A stretch of DNA of 64,000 nt from Mucilaginibacter sp. dw_454 (GTDB lineage Bacteria; Bacteroidota; Bacteroidia; Sphingobacteriales; Sphingobacteriaceae), in the NCBI RefSeq assembly GCF_018449775.1, contig NZ_JAAVVB010000002.1, positions 682,001 through 746,000 of the forward strand, read 5' to 3'. Shown here piece by piece: positions 44,573-52,885 of this stretch. Positions within the stretch are counted from its first letter, which is position 1. Each line of letters opens with the position of its first letter. Under the pieces are notes generated by a model. The model did no database searches and was not told where the DNA came from. It saw only the letters and a program-made list of their open reading frames with translations. The position numbers were made by a program, and so were the translations under genes.

Positions 44573-45706
44573 ATGGACAGTATTTCAGGACTACAAGCCA
44601 CCCTTGAACAAGTCTATAACCAGATGTTGCCACTGTGCAGCAGCCTCATCGGCGCAGCGCAGGGTATAGCCGGCTTCGCCGCGCTCTGGTATATCGCCTC
44701 AAGGGTCTGGCGGAGCATCGCTGCCGCCGAACCCATTGATTTTTATCCTTTGCTGCGGCCTTTTGCTTTAGGCATTGCTATCATGCTTTTCCCGACGGTG
44801 ATCGCCGTAATGAACGGCATCCTGCAACCGGTGGTCAGTTCCACCAATAACATGGTACAGGATTCCAAACAGGCCATCCAAACCCTTTTACAGCAGAAGA
44901 CCGCCGCGGAGCAGCAAACCCAGCAATGGCAAATGTATGTTGGTGCCGATGGCGATGGAAGTCGCGACAAATGGTATGCCTACACGCATCCGGACGATCC
45001 AAATGACAGCAATGAAGGCATGATTGGCAGTGTCGGCAACGATATGAAGTTTGCCATGAGCAAAGCAGAGTATAATTTTAAGAACAGCATTAAAGAGTGG
45101 ATGTCGGAGGTTTTAGAAGTGCTATACGAGGCGGCAGCCTTGTGCATCAATACTATCCGCACGTTCCAACTTATTGTTTTGGCGATACTCGGCCCGCTGG
45201 TATTCGGTATTGCCGTTTTTGACGGTTTCCAGCATACCCTAACCGTCTGGATGGCGCGTTATATCAACGTGTTTTTGTGGTTGCCGGTCGCTAATATCTT
45301 TGGCTCTGTCATCGGTAAAGTGCAGCAAAACATGCTGCAAATTGATATTTCGCAGATACAAAGTTCAGGCGATACTTTCTTTAACAGCACGGACGTAGCT
45401 TACCTCGTGTTTTTGCTCATTGGCATTGTCGGCTATTTCACCGTACCCAGCACCGCGAATTATATCGTACACGCGGGCGGGGGTAATACACTGGTCAATA
45501 AGATCAATAGTTTGGTCAGCAGCTCATCAAGAGCCGTCGGTTCTGCCTTCTCAGGTGGTGGTGGTGGTGGCATGCAGGCAGATGCACTCGGCAACCAGCG
45601 TGAGAACATGACGCAAAGCTATGCAGTCAACAGCGAATCTGAAGGCTATTTCAAGGATAAGCTGAAAGACGAAAAACCAAACTCAAACCCAAATTCAAGA
45701 TCATGA
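44573..45706 (+). CDS. traJ: Conjugative transposon protein TraJ (VirB6-like)
   Basis: 377 residues. Polytopic inner-membrane protein with about six hydrophobic segments (IGAAQGIAGFAALWYIA, FALGIAIMLFPTVIAVM, TFQLIVLAILGPLVFGIAVF, YINVFLWLPVANIFGSVI, VAYLVFLLIGIVGYFTV) and a glycine-rich, hydrophilic tail (SGGGGGGMQ...). Matches TraJ/VirB6-like channel proteins. Overlaps traK by 4 bp. Confidence 0.9.
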   Translation: MDSISGLQATLEQVYNQMLPLCSSLIGAAQGIAGFAALWYIASRVWRSIAAAEPIDFYPLLRPFALGIAIMLFPTVIAVMNGILQPVVSSTNNMVQDSKQAIQTLLQQKTAAEQQTQQWQMYVGADGDGSRDKWYAYTHPDDPNDSNEGMIGSVGNDMKFAMSKAEYNFKNSIKEWMSEVLEVLYEAAALCINTIRTFQLIVLAILGPLVFGIAVFDGFQHTLTVWMARYINVFLWLPVANIFGSVIGKVQQNMLQIDISQIQSSGDTFFNSTDVAYLVFLLIGIVGYFTVPSTANYIVHAGGGNTLVNKINSLVSSSSRAVGSAFSGGGGGGMQADALGNQRENMTQSYAVNSESEGYFKDKLKDEKPNSNPNSRS

Positions 45707-46326
45707 TCAGCCAACTCAAAAACATTGACAGTGCTTTTAAGCACATTAAACTATTCAGCTACGTGCTGATCGCGGCCTGCGTAGCGATTTCCAGTTTTTC
45801 GGTCTATAAAAGCTACCAGTCATCGACGGATTTTAAAAACCACATCTATATCCTGGCAAACGGCAAGGCTTTGGAAGCTTTTGCCGCCGACCGTAAAAGT
45901 AATATTCCCGTGGAGGCCCGCGACCATATCAAAGTGTTTCATGAGGATTTTTTTACGCTTGATCCTGATGATAAACAGATACAGGCCAATATCACCAAAG
46001 CCCTGTATTTAGCTGATGGCAGCGCCAAAACGCAATACGATAACCTGAAAGAGTCCGGATTTTATGCCAACCTTATTTCCGGTAACATCAGCCAGCAAAT
46101 CACGGTCGACAGCGTGCAACTGGATATGAACCAGTACCCCATTTATTTCAAATGCTTCGCTACCGAGAAATTGGTCAGGACCTCTTCGACCGTCACCCGC
46201 AGCCTGGTCACGCAAGGTTACCTGCGTAACGTTTCCCGTTCCGATAATAACCCGCATGGCTTTTTGATCGAAAGATGGGAAACGCTGGAAAACAACGATT
46301 TGAGTACCAAAGCCCAGCAGCCATGA
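45703..46326 (+). CDS. traK: Conjugative transposon protein TraK (VirB8-like)
   Basis: 207 residues. One N-terminal membrane helix (LFSYVLIAACVAISSFSVYKSY) and a periplasmic NTF2-like domain (ALEAFAADRKSNIPVEARDHI, FFTLDPDD, SVQLDMNQYPIYFKCFAT, TRSLVTQGYLRNVSRSDNNPHG). Typical of TraK of CTnDOT-type elements. ATGA overlaps with genes on both sides. Confidence 0.93.
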   Translation: MISQLKNIDSAFKHIKLFSYVLIAACVAISSFSVYKSYQSSTDFKNHIYILANGKALEAFAADRKSNIPVEARDHIKVFHEDFFTLDPDDKQIQANITKALYLADGSAKTQYDNLKESGFYANLISGNISQQITVDSVQLDMNQYPIYFKCFATEKLVRTSSTVTRSLVTQGYLRNVSRSDNNPHGFLIERWETLENNDLSTKAQQP

Positions 46327-46547
46327 AATTATTGAAGCGAAAAAATCTCCAGGCAGGTTTTGACAGAAGCAATATGTTGTCGGCACATTTAGCGAAACGT
46401 ATCTCACGCAAACAAATACAGCTGGCAAATTACCTTAACCGCAAAACAGCGTATTGGAGCAACGCGTCGAAAATGATCGCGCTATTCCTTTTCTGCCTAT
46501 TGTTCGGCGGTGGCTGCCTCTATTTAATTATTAAAGCATTTTATTAA
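46323..46547 (+). CDS. TraL-like small membrane protein
   Basis: 74 residues from ATG 46323, overlapping the traK stop by 4 bp. Basic N-terminus and one C-terminal membrane helix (MIALFLFCLLFGGGCLYLIIKAF). The position between traK and traM is that of traL (DUF3989). The sequence itself is too short for certainty. Confidence 0.6.
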   Translation: MKLLKRKNLQAGFDRSNMLSAHLAKRISRKQIQLANYLNRKTAYWSNASKMIALFLFCLLFGGGCLYLIIKAFY

Positions 46548-46556
46548 ATATTAATC

Positions 46557-47642
46557 ATGAATCAAACCATTCAACAACAGCGCACGAGGAAGCTATTGCT
46601 CGTCTTGCCGCTTTTCATTATTCCCGTACTTGTGTTTATCTTCTGGCAATTACAACACTCGAAAGCTAAAGCAAAAGATCAAACTGCCAATCACGGCCTG
46701 AATACCCAATTACCCGGCGCGCAATTCGATAAGCATGCCAGGACGCTGGATAAAATGAGCTTTTACCAGCAGGCTATACAAGATTCCAATAGATCCAAAT
46801 TGTTGTCCGGCAACCCTTTACTTCAAAAATTCGGTTTTAAACGCGATTCAGCAAAAGCCAGTCAAAATCCCCTTATTAACAAAAATGGCAACGATCCCAA
46901 TGTCCTGCGAATTAACCAAAAACTGGCAGAGATCAACCGGCAGATTTCAGAACCGCAACAACAATCTTTGCCGTCACAGGCTAATCTGCCTGCTGCTACT
47001 AACACGAAGTCCTTTGATAAGGAGGTAAGTAAGCTGGAAATGATGATGAAAACTATGAACGGTAATCAGGGCACTGACCCGCAAATGCAGCAGCTATCCA
47101 CCATGCTCGGCCAAATTCAGCAAATACAAAACCCTGCGATGGCCAAGGCCAAACCCGCGGCACCGATTGCCGATAGTGCTTTCAAAGCGATTCCCGCAAT
47201 CGTCGACGGTAACCAAAAAATTCTACAGGGCGGTGTCGTCCGGCTGAAACTCACCGATACAGTGCGAATAAAAGGCGGCTTATTGTCGAAAGGTCAGTTG
47301 CTGTTCGGCTTCTGTAATATTACCAACCAGCGGCTGTTACTGGACATTAAAAATATCCGGCTGGGCCACGCCATCATCCCTGTTAACCTCACCGTTTTTA
47401 GTTTGGATGGTTTACCGGGTATCCCGGCCCCTGAAGCCGAAATCACAGGCGCGGCGGGGCAGGGCGCGGACAATGCCTTGCAGGATATGCAATTACTAAG
47501 TATGGATCAAACGGTTGGCACGGAGGCCGCCAGCGCAGGCATTGATGCCGCCAAAGGCTTGCTGAGTAAGAAAGTCAGGCATATCAAGGTAAAGTTAAAG
47601 AACGGCTTCCCGATACTGTTACGTAATAATAACCAGCACTAA
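46557..47642 (+). CDS. traM: Conjugative transposon protein TraM (VirB10-like)
   Basis: 361 residues. Membrane helix near the N-terminus (LLLVLPLFIIPVLVFIFW), a low-complexity linker rich in Gln, Asn, Ala and Pro (about 90-210), and the C-terminal TraM domain (GGVVRLKLTDTVRIKGGLLSKG, LLFGFCNITNQRLLLDIKNIRLG, VFSLDGLPGIP). The stop TAA overlaps the next ATG (TAATG). In complete elements traN follows directly; here it does not. Confidence 0.92.
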   Translation: MNQTIQQQRTRKLLLVLPLFIIPVLVFIFWQLQHSKAKAKDQTANHGLNTQLPGAQFDKHARTLDKMSFYQQAIQDSNRSKLLSGNPLLQKFGFKRDSAKASQNPLINKNGNDPNVLRINQKLAEINRQISEPQQQSLPSQANLPAATNTKSFDKEVSKLEMMMKTMNGNQGTDPQMQQLSTMLGQIQQIQNPAMAKAKPAAPIADSAFKAIPAIVDGNQKILQGGVVRLKLTDTVRIKGGLLSKGQLLFGFCNITNQRLLLDIKNIRLGHAIIPVNLTVFSLDGLPGIPAPEAEITGAAGQGADNALQDMQLLSMDQTVGTEAASAGIDAAKGLLSKKVRHIKVKLKNGFPILLRNNNQH

Positions 47643-48913
47643 TGCAACAGGACTATTGGTTTGGCGAAGATCGTCTGCACCTGGAAAGCTGGCAGCACCA
47701 TACCGATGCCTGGTTGATACGGGTACCGCTGCAGCATGCGTTCATCGATCACGTCAACAGTGCGGAACTTGAAAAGCTTATGAAAAAGGTTGACTGGCAG
47801 CGCGCCGAATTCCCGGAAACCCGTTACAGCCCCCAGTTGCAGGCCATCATTTCCACTGACCCGCTGATCACCGGCATCTGTAACGAGTTGCAGCAACTCC
47901 ATGATGCCGAAAACCGGCAGGGAACCCTACTAGCGCGCAGCCTGGAGATAAAGTACTGGAGCCTTGGGCCATACGACCAACTGATCCACCCGCAACATCG
48001 CCTCGATGGTCAGCGCCTGGTGCACCACGAGATATTTCAACCCGGCACAACGCCTGCGGAGGCCTACCGGCAATTAGGCGGCATTAGTCAATCACAACAC
48101 CATGAAATGAACTTAAATAATATTAACATCATGAACACGGAAAATTTAGATTACCTCAAAAAGAATTTGCTGAACCTGGGGTTTGGCGACAAGGTCAACG
48201 GCGAAATGGAAAAGCTGATCACAGCCAAAGTGCCGGAATTCAGCCTGACTACCGGGCAGGAATACAATAAAAAGAAAATGGATTATACGCTGCACTTTAA
48301 GGCCGGCGAACAAAACGATATGTATTTCTTTAACCGTTACGAAGCTTCACTAAAGAACGAGGCCGACCCGACCAAAGACCGTATGCAAACCCTCTTTATC
48401 AATAGAGGCCATGGTGTTACGGCTAAAGAAGCATTTAATCTATTGGAAGGAAGGGCCGTAGAAAAGAAGCTTTACAATAAAGAAAATGAGCCTTATACAG
48501 CCTGGCTAAAGCTGGATTTTAAAGAGAAGGATCAATACGGCAATCACCTGCTGCATAAATTTGGTGAAGGGTATGGTTACAACCTCGAAAAAACGCTGGC
48601 AAATTACCCCATCAAAGAACTAAACGATAATCAGCAAAAAGAAGAATTGCTTCGTTCTTTACGTAAAGGGAATGCCCAGCAGGTCTCCATTGAAAAAGAC
48701 GGCCAAAGTCACAAATATTACCTGGTCGCTGAACCGCAGTACAAAACGCTGAATATATATGATTCCAGTATGAAGTCCGTCAAGCGTGAGCAAATGCTGA
48801 AACAGGAAAACAGGCCCGACCAAAGCCAGTCCCAAAGCAAAAAGAATAGTCAGAAAAACCAACAGGAGAATAACCCCAAAAAGCAGCAATCGCGAAAACA
48901 AAAAGTCCATTAA
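47642..48913 (+). CDS. Fused accessory protein: unknown N-terminal domain plus conserved mobile-element domain
   Basis: 423 residues. The first 155 residues are an unrecognised soluble domain rich in Trp and His. From about residue 156 on (in-frame ATGs at 48107 and 48131) comes a domain common as a separate gene in Bacteroidota mobile elements (LNLGFGDKVNGEMEKLI, MYFFNRYEASLKN, INRGHGVTAKEAFNLLEGRAVEKKL), ending in a long Gln/Lys/Asn-rich tail. I read it as a fusion or as two genes joined by loss of a stop. It takes the place of traN behind traM. Function unknown. Confidence 0.66.
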   Translation: MQQDYWFGEDRLHLESWQHHTDAWLIRVPLQHAFIDHVNSAELEKLMKKVDWQRAEFPETRYSPQLQAIISTDPLITGICNELQQLHDAENRQGTLLARSLEIKYWSLGPYDQLIHPQHRLDGQRLVHHEIFQPGTTPAEAYRQLGGISQSQHHEMNLNNINIMNTENLDYLKKNLLNLGFGDKVNGEMEKLITAKVPEFSLTTGQEYNKKKMDYTLHFKAGEQNDMYFFNRYEASLKNEADPTKDRMQTLFINRGHGVTAKEAFNLLEGRAVEKKLYNKENEPYTAWLKLDFKEKDQYGNHLLHKFGEGYGYNLEKTLANYPIKELNDNQQKEELLRSLRKGNAQQVSIEKDGQSHKYYLVAEPQYKTLNIYDSSMKSVKREQMLKQENRPDQSQSQSKKNSQKNQQENNPKKQQSRKQKVH

Positions 48914-48918
48914 TAAAC

Positions 48919-48939
48919 AAGCCCCGAAAGGGGCTTTTT
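48919..48939. terminator. Terminator hairpin at the end of the tra operon
   Basis: AAGCCCC-gaaa-GGGGCTT followed by TTT. It touches the stop codon of the opposing gene and could serve both directions. Confidence 0.85.
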
Positions 48940-50689
48940 ATGACTCGTCATTATCGTTGTCTCCGATCTGATCGTATTTAAAAATTTCCGGAGCAACCAT
49001 CTTTAGAACAGGAGGTCGTTTGTTTAATCCCAAATTATGAAAATGTTCGTCTATAAAAGCAGAAAAAGGTACTTGTTTAGATAAGATGTAGTCATTTCCT
49101 TCTTTTTGATTCCTGAATTTTAGGTGTGAATCAATTTTAATATGATTGGCAAATTTATTCAAGACCTGATGTAACGGTATGCTTTCTGTTAATCCAACCT
49201 GGTGGAAAATCAGTGAATCAATATTAATGATCACCAACGGCTTGATATGAGTAGTATAAAAGCCTTCTTTTTTTAGAATATCAATTTCTGCTTGAAACCA
49301 ATAGTTGATCAAACTATTCAAACCAGGCACATTATACTGGTGGTCATGTACAACTATGATAGGATAAATGGAAATTTTCCGGTAGTCGTAGGAGGTATCC
49401 AGGTCAAAACCTTTGGAGAGTAATTTTTTAATGAAGTTGATCAACTGCATTATCCCAACATGCTTTTCTTTTCCATCAATTACTTCAAAATATAGTTTTT
49501 TCTCAAACTCATCCTGGTAGCGTGCAAAATCAAATGATGTTTTAGCATCTGCCGGAATTAGAAAATCTTTGGATTCAAACAGCAGAACATCATTGTACTT
49601 CCTGACATAATAATCAGGTCCGCCCTTTATTTTTTTATTTGCTATATGATCCCCGGAAAACTTTATGCATTTTTCTGGATAGATGACTTCGACTACATGG
49701 TATAAAATCACCTGTTCAGAGAAATCATTGCCGATCACACTTTTTAGATTCTTTACTTTTTGATCGTCCGGTAATGTATTATTCACACTCCTCAAAAGGA
49801 AATACATTCCTTTGTATATTTTTTCCGCCACAAAAAGGTTAAATATGATCCTGTAAACGCCATCACTTATTTTATAAAACGGCCTGGAACGTAAGGTCAA
49901 AAAATCATATTCTTCCAGATCTTCTGTTTCTTCGATAATTAATTTATCCAAAAAAACACAAGATTTTTCATACGTCTCATTCTTCGTTACTGTAAAGTCT
50001 GTATGTCCTTCATTGCCCACCTGAATCATGGTAAAAGACAATGGAATGAAGCTTTTCAGATATTCCTGCCAATTTTTTACGTCAAAATACTTTAAGAAAG
50101 CATTGAACAGCATTGATGTTTTTGCATTCAGTTCTAAAAATTGAAACAAAAGGGTAGCCTTGAAAAGCTGGGTTAACCAAATTTCCTTTATATCATAATA
50201 ATGGATATCAGACATAGGGTAATTCATGCAGAAAATTTTCATCGGTAACACTAATTCCTTTGGTAAGTTTTGGGTGGAATCGAAAGCTTTGTGCTGCTTA
50301 GCTGTGCGTTCAGAATTGACGACGAGATAAGCTTTGAAAAAGTTAACTTCAAATTCAGCTTTGGTTTGTCTTTCCTTTTCTGCAGGCCTTTTAAAAAAAT
50401 ATTCGAAGAGTTTAAGGCTGCTGTAGGCGTTGATCATTCCTACTTTTCCTTGCTTTTCTAATTCTTTGATCTTTAGATCAAGGTGATAAGAAAGTCCTTG
50501 GTTCTCCGGCCCGAAGAATAAGTTTAATAATTCTTTATTGTCATTGTATTTTGAGTCATGACTTTTAAATCCTAATAGTGAAACAGCGACGTTTAATATT
50601 GACGCTTTACTGCCGCCCTTTAAATATTCTTCAATCCTCAGCGGTTTTTCATTGGGGAATACTGTTTCAAAATCCAGTAATGTACCCAT
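48938..50689 (-). CDS. AT-rich PD-(D/E)XK nuclease-like protein, solitary cargo gene
   Basis: 583 residues from ATG 50689; the frame is open to 50806, but a -7 box lies between, and the extra residues look unconserved. No named family recognised. A nuclease-like core is at 357-374: GGPDYYV (Asp359), then VLLFESKD with Glu372-x-Lys374. N-terminal two thirds look helical; C-terminal strands include IYPIIVVHD and KPLVIINID. No signal or membrane segment. Two sampled 60-base stretches have 18 and 21 G+C, against 34 in a sampled traM stretch, which points to separate acquisition. Opposite orientation to the tra operon, single gene: a candidate defence protein. Confidence 0.62.
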   Translation of the reverse strand: MGTLLDFETVFPNEKPLRIEEYLKGGSKASILNVAVSLLGFKSHDSKYNDNKELLNLFFGPENQGLSYHLDLKIKELEKQGKVGMINAYSSLKLFEYFFKRPAEKERQTKAEFEVNFFKAYLVVNSERTAKQHKAFDSTQNLPKELVLPMKIFCMNYPMSDIHYYDIKEIWLTQLFKATLLFQFLELNAKTSMLFNAFLKYFDVKNWQEYLKSFIPLSFTMIQVGNEGHTDFTVTKNETYEKSCVFLDKLIIEETEDLEEYDFLTLRSRPFYKISDGVYRIIFNLFVAEKIYKGMYFLLRSVNNTLPDDQKVKNLKSVIGNDFSEQVILYHVVEVIYPEKCIKFSGDHIANKKIKGGPDYYVRKYNDVLLFESKDFLIPADAKTSFDFARYQDEFEKKLYFEVIDGKEKHVGIMQLINFIKKLLSKGFDLDTSYDYRKISIYPIIVVHDHQYNVPGLNSLINYWFQAEIDILKKEGFYTTHIKPLVIINIDSLIFHQVGLTESIPLHQVLNKFANHIKIDSHLKFRNQKEGNDYILSKQVPFSAFIDEHFHNLGLNKRPPVLKMVAPEIFKYDQIGDNDNDES

Positions 50690-50747
50690 GTTGATCGGGT
50701 TTCTGATTATGTTTTTGGAATAAAGCATACAATATTTAAATGTTGTC

Positions 50748-50755
50748 CAAAAATA
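50748..50755 (-). promoter_or_regulatory. Putative -7 box TATTTTTG of the AT-rich nuclease gene
   Basis: Minus-strand TATTTTTG fits TAnnTTTG and lies 58 bp before ATG 50689. It lies inside the longer reading frame, arguing against the 50806 start. Confidence 0.4.
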
Positions 50756-50865
50756 ATCAATATAACAAACACTATTTGAAGAGACCGGTCGGGTAAACGG
50801 TTTCATTCATTTACTACGTAAACTGCGCTCATTCTTTCAACCATTTACCTCTTCGCACAGCAAGA

Positions 50866-50958
50866 GCCTGTCTGCCCGCTGCCGATCCCGCGAACCTAAA
50901 CCGGACCGTACGCTGCGCTTAACCCGGCCGGTTTATCCCGCTCATCGGGTAGACAGGC
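50866..50958. other. Structured non-coding element (nested inverted repeats)
   Basis: Outer arms GCCTGTCTGCCCG (50866-50878) and CGGGTAGACAGGC (50946-50958) pair over 13 bp with one G-T. Inside, AAACCGG (50898-50904) pairs with CCGGTTT (50928-50934). It is GC-rich in an otherwise AT-rich gap. Could be an origin of transfer, a protein-binding site or a folded RNA. No reading frame supports a gene here. Confidence 0.5.
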
Positions 50959-51027
50959 ACTTGCTTTATCACCCCACCCGCTTATAAATCAATGTGCCTC
51001 AATGACCTTGAAAGGGGAGACCTTGAT

Positions 51028-51228
51028 TTTTTTCAAAAGAAGGAAAAAAAGCCAGCCAAGTTGTGCCCTCATTGCTGCGATTGCTGTAAAAACAGCCAAA
51101 AGACTACGGCATAATGGCGCGGGTGTTTGTTTTTTTGGCGCGCCACCTAAAGGACTTATTCCGTTTCCTTTTGGCTTTGCAAGGGCACCTTGTATTGCTT
51201 TCTTTTTTTCCTTTTTCTTTTGAAAAAA
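51028..51228. repeat. Large imperfect inverted repeat
   Basis: Perfect 14-bp ends TTTTTTCAAAAGAA (51028-51041) and its complement (51215-51228). Further inner blocks pair in order: GTGCCCT (51063-51069) with AGGGCAC (51182-51188), GCCAAAAG (51095-51102) with CTTTTGGC (51168-51175). The centre contains GGCGCGCC (51137-51144). Both strands show low-complexity open frames here that I take to be by-products of the symmetry. Confidence 0.6.
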
Positions 51229-51298
51229 GCTTTTTAGGGGAAAGGGACGAAAGAGAAGAAGAATTAACAAATTTTTTAACTCTTAAATTTTTAAAGAA

Positions 51299-51892
51299 AT
51301 GCAAACAGCAGAAAAAAATGCAAAGGCTGCACAAGGTGCAGGCGCAAAAGGTAAAGAAGTAAAAACTGAAAACCGCCCGAACATTACAGGGAAAGAAGCC
51401 AAAAAAGATGAAGCTACCGACAATCAAAAACCTGCCCAAACTTCGGAAGTTGAGGCAGCCCAAACCAACGAAGCAAAGGCAGGTGCAGCCCCTGCAGTGG
51501 GTAACCAACCCGCTGACATTGCAAAGCAAGCCGAACAGCCCGAAGTAAAAGCCGAAGCGCCAAAGGCGGAAATTAAGTACATCAAACCGGCTATGAATTT
51601 GGAGCAGACTATCAAAACCGTAAATGACCTGCACCGCAGGAGCATTCAGCGTTTAGCCTTAATTGCGCGTATCAAATTACTGGAAGATTTCGAGGTGAAA
51701 CTGGTTGAGGAAAACGATGAACTGGAAAGCAACCCGTATCAGGGCTGTAAGCTGATTATCAAAGATGATAAAAACAGGGAGTTTACCACAAACACCCCTA
51801 ATCTTATCCGTATGGTATCACAATTTATTTTTGATGCCTGCCACGAGAAGTTAGCGGAAATTGAAGCCAACATCATATTCCCAAACGCTTAA
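51299..51892 (+). CDS. Conserved mobile-element protein with disordered N-terminus
   Basis: 197 residues. The first 95 are low-complexity, rich in Ala, Lys, Glu and Gln and probably disordered. The remaining 100 form a compact domain (MNLEQTIKTVNDLHRRSIQRLALIARIKLLEDF, YQGCKLIIKDDKNREFTTNTPNLIRMVSQFI). Similar proteins are frequent in Bacteroidota conjugative elements; function unknown. First of a run of four small plus-strand genes ending with the J-domain gene. Confidence 0.68.
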   Translation: MQTAEKNAKAAQGAGAKGKEVKTENRPNITGKEAKKDEATDNQKPAQTSEVEAAQTNEAKAGAAPAVGNQPADIAKQAEQPEVKAEAPKAEIKYIKPAMNLEQTIKTVNDLHRRSIQRLALIARIKLLEDFEVKLVEENDELESNPYQGCKLIIKDDKNREFTTNTPNLIRMVSQFIFDACHEKLAEIEANIIFPNA

Positions 51893-51904
51893 ACAATTCA
51901 GCAA

Positions 51905-51937
51905 ATGCCCCGTCCGCCAAACGGCGGGCGGCGGCAT
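51905..51937. other. GC-rich hairpin between small genes
   Basis: ATGCCcCGtCCGCC-AAAC-GGCGGgCGgcGGCAT, no T-run after it; perhaps an attenuator or mRNA stabiliser. Confidence 0.4.
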
Positions 51938-51966
51938 TTATAGTTTCACCTCAAAATAACGATAAG

Positions 51967-52101
51967 ATGTACGATTTATTTATAGAGCTGACCAACCAAC
52001 TGTTTTGGGAGGGCTACGCATCACAATTGGCAAAAGAGAACCCCGCAGGTTTCCAGTTTGAATTTAACGACTTCTTAAAAACTTACGGCTATGCAGGATA
52101 A
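51967..52101 (+). CDS. Small conserved-looking protein (44 aa)
   Basis: ATG 51967 opens 44 codons: MYDLFIELTNQLFWEGYASQ, then a short region ending in FNDFLKTYGYAG. Soluble, aromatic-rich. The stop overlaps the next gene's start region by 11 bp, as expected for a real operon member. Small proteins of this kind accompany the previous gene in Bacteroidota mobile elements; function unknown. Confidence 0.55.
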   Translation: MYDLFIELTNQLFWEGYASQLAKENPAGFQFEFNDFLKTYGYAG

Positions 52102-52258
52102 AATATTGCTCCTTATACGGGTGATGGTGGAAACCCGCCATAAACATATCAACGAGGCAATCAGGGAACTGGAAACAAATACTCGTATCACTATCCCGAG
52201 CACGAAAAATGTAAAAGTGCTGAAAGCCGAGTTATTGAACACGCACCAAAAAACGTAG
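52091..52258 (+). CDS. Small helical protein (55 aa)
   Basis: ATG 52091, overlapping the previous frame by 11 bp; 55 residues, basic and helical (LLIRVMVETRHKHINEAI, then KNVKVLKAELLNTHQ). Stop is 4 bp before the J-domain gene. Function unknown. Confidence 0.5.
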   Translation: MQDKILLLIRVMVETRHKHINEAIRELETNTRITIPSTKNVKVLKAELLNTHQKT

Positions 52259-52262
52259 TGTT

Positions 52263-52745
52263 ATGAAATGGTTTAACGACTGCCAGACGCTCGAAGAAGT
52301 GAAGGCAACCTATAAAAAACTGGCTAAACAGTATCATCCCGACTTAGGGGGTGATACTGTTGCCATGCAAGAAATCAATAAAGAATACGCTTTCGCCTCC
52401 GCCAAAGCCATCAAAGACGCTAACCTATCCGAAGAAGAAACTGAGCACGAAATATTATCTTCGGAAGCCTATCGAAATGCGATTGAAAAAATTATCCATT
52501 TGGACGGTATCACTATTGAACTGGTGGGTTACTGGATTTGGGTTACTGGTGACACTTATCCCGTAAGGGCGGTTTTGAAGGATGCAGGATTTTTCTTTGC
52601 CTCCAAAAAATTAGCCTGGTATTTCCGCACAGCGGAATACAAAGTATCTAAAGGCGGTAAAAAATCCCTCGATGAAATCAGAGATAAATACGGAAGCGAA
52701 GTATTAAATGACAATAAACCAAAGAAACGGTTTATAAAAAACTAA
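52263..52745 (+). CDS. J-domain (DnaJ-like) protein of a mobile element
   Basis: 160 residues. The N-terminal 45 residues form a short J domain: WFNDCQTLEEVKATYKKLAKQYHPDLGG with the HPD tripeptide that stimulates Hsp70. No zinc or G/F regions. The C-terminal domain (about 70-145: GITIELVGYWIWVTGDTYPVRAVL, GFFFASKKLAWYF) is of unknown function, seen in phage and mobile-element proteins. It may recruit host DnaK for element replication or maintenance. Confidence 0.8.
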   Translation: MKWFNDCQTLEEVKATYKKLAKQYHPDLGGDTVAMQEINKEYAFASAKAIKDANLSEEETEHEILSSEAYRNAIEKIIHLDGITIELVGYWIWVTGDTYPVRAVLKDAGFFFASKKLAWYFRTAEYKVSKGGKKSLDEIRDKYGSEVLNDNKPKKRFIKN

Positions 52746-52764
52746 GGGGCGCAAGCCCCTTTTT
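52744..52764 (+). terminator. Terminator after the J-domain gene
   Basis: AAGGGGC-gcaa-GCCCCTT followed by TTT, overlapping the stop codon. Confidence 0.82.
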
Positions 52765-52796
52765 CATTTGCCGTCATTGTGTGAAAACCGCAAAGG

Positions 52797-52834
52797 CTAC
52801 TTTTCTTTTCTTCAGTCGCCTCAAAGAAAAGTAG
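52797..52834. repeat. Inverted repeat CTACTTTTCTTT / AAAGAAAAGTAG
   Basis: Perfect 12-bp arms separated by 14 bp, followed by a T-rich run (GGGCTTTTTTATTT). It lies between convergent genes and may act as a terminator; similar T/A-rich repeats are common between genes in this phylum. Confidence 0.55.
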
Positions 52835-52885
52835 CAAAAGAAAAGGGCTTTTTTATTTATATAGATAATTTAAGCGTTGACAGGC

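Noticed and set aside
50690..50806. N-terminal extension of the AT-rich nuclease gene
   Set aside because: Contains a likely -7 box and reads unlike a protein start; ATG 50689 preferred.
51002..51634. Open frames on both strands in the low-complexity, palindromic region
   Set aside because: Phe/Lys-rich translations arise from A/T runs and symmetry; they overlap the supported gene at 51299 on the other strand and have no recognisable domain.
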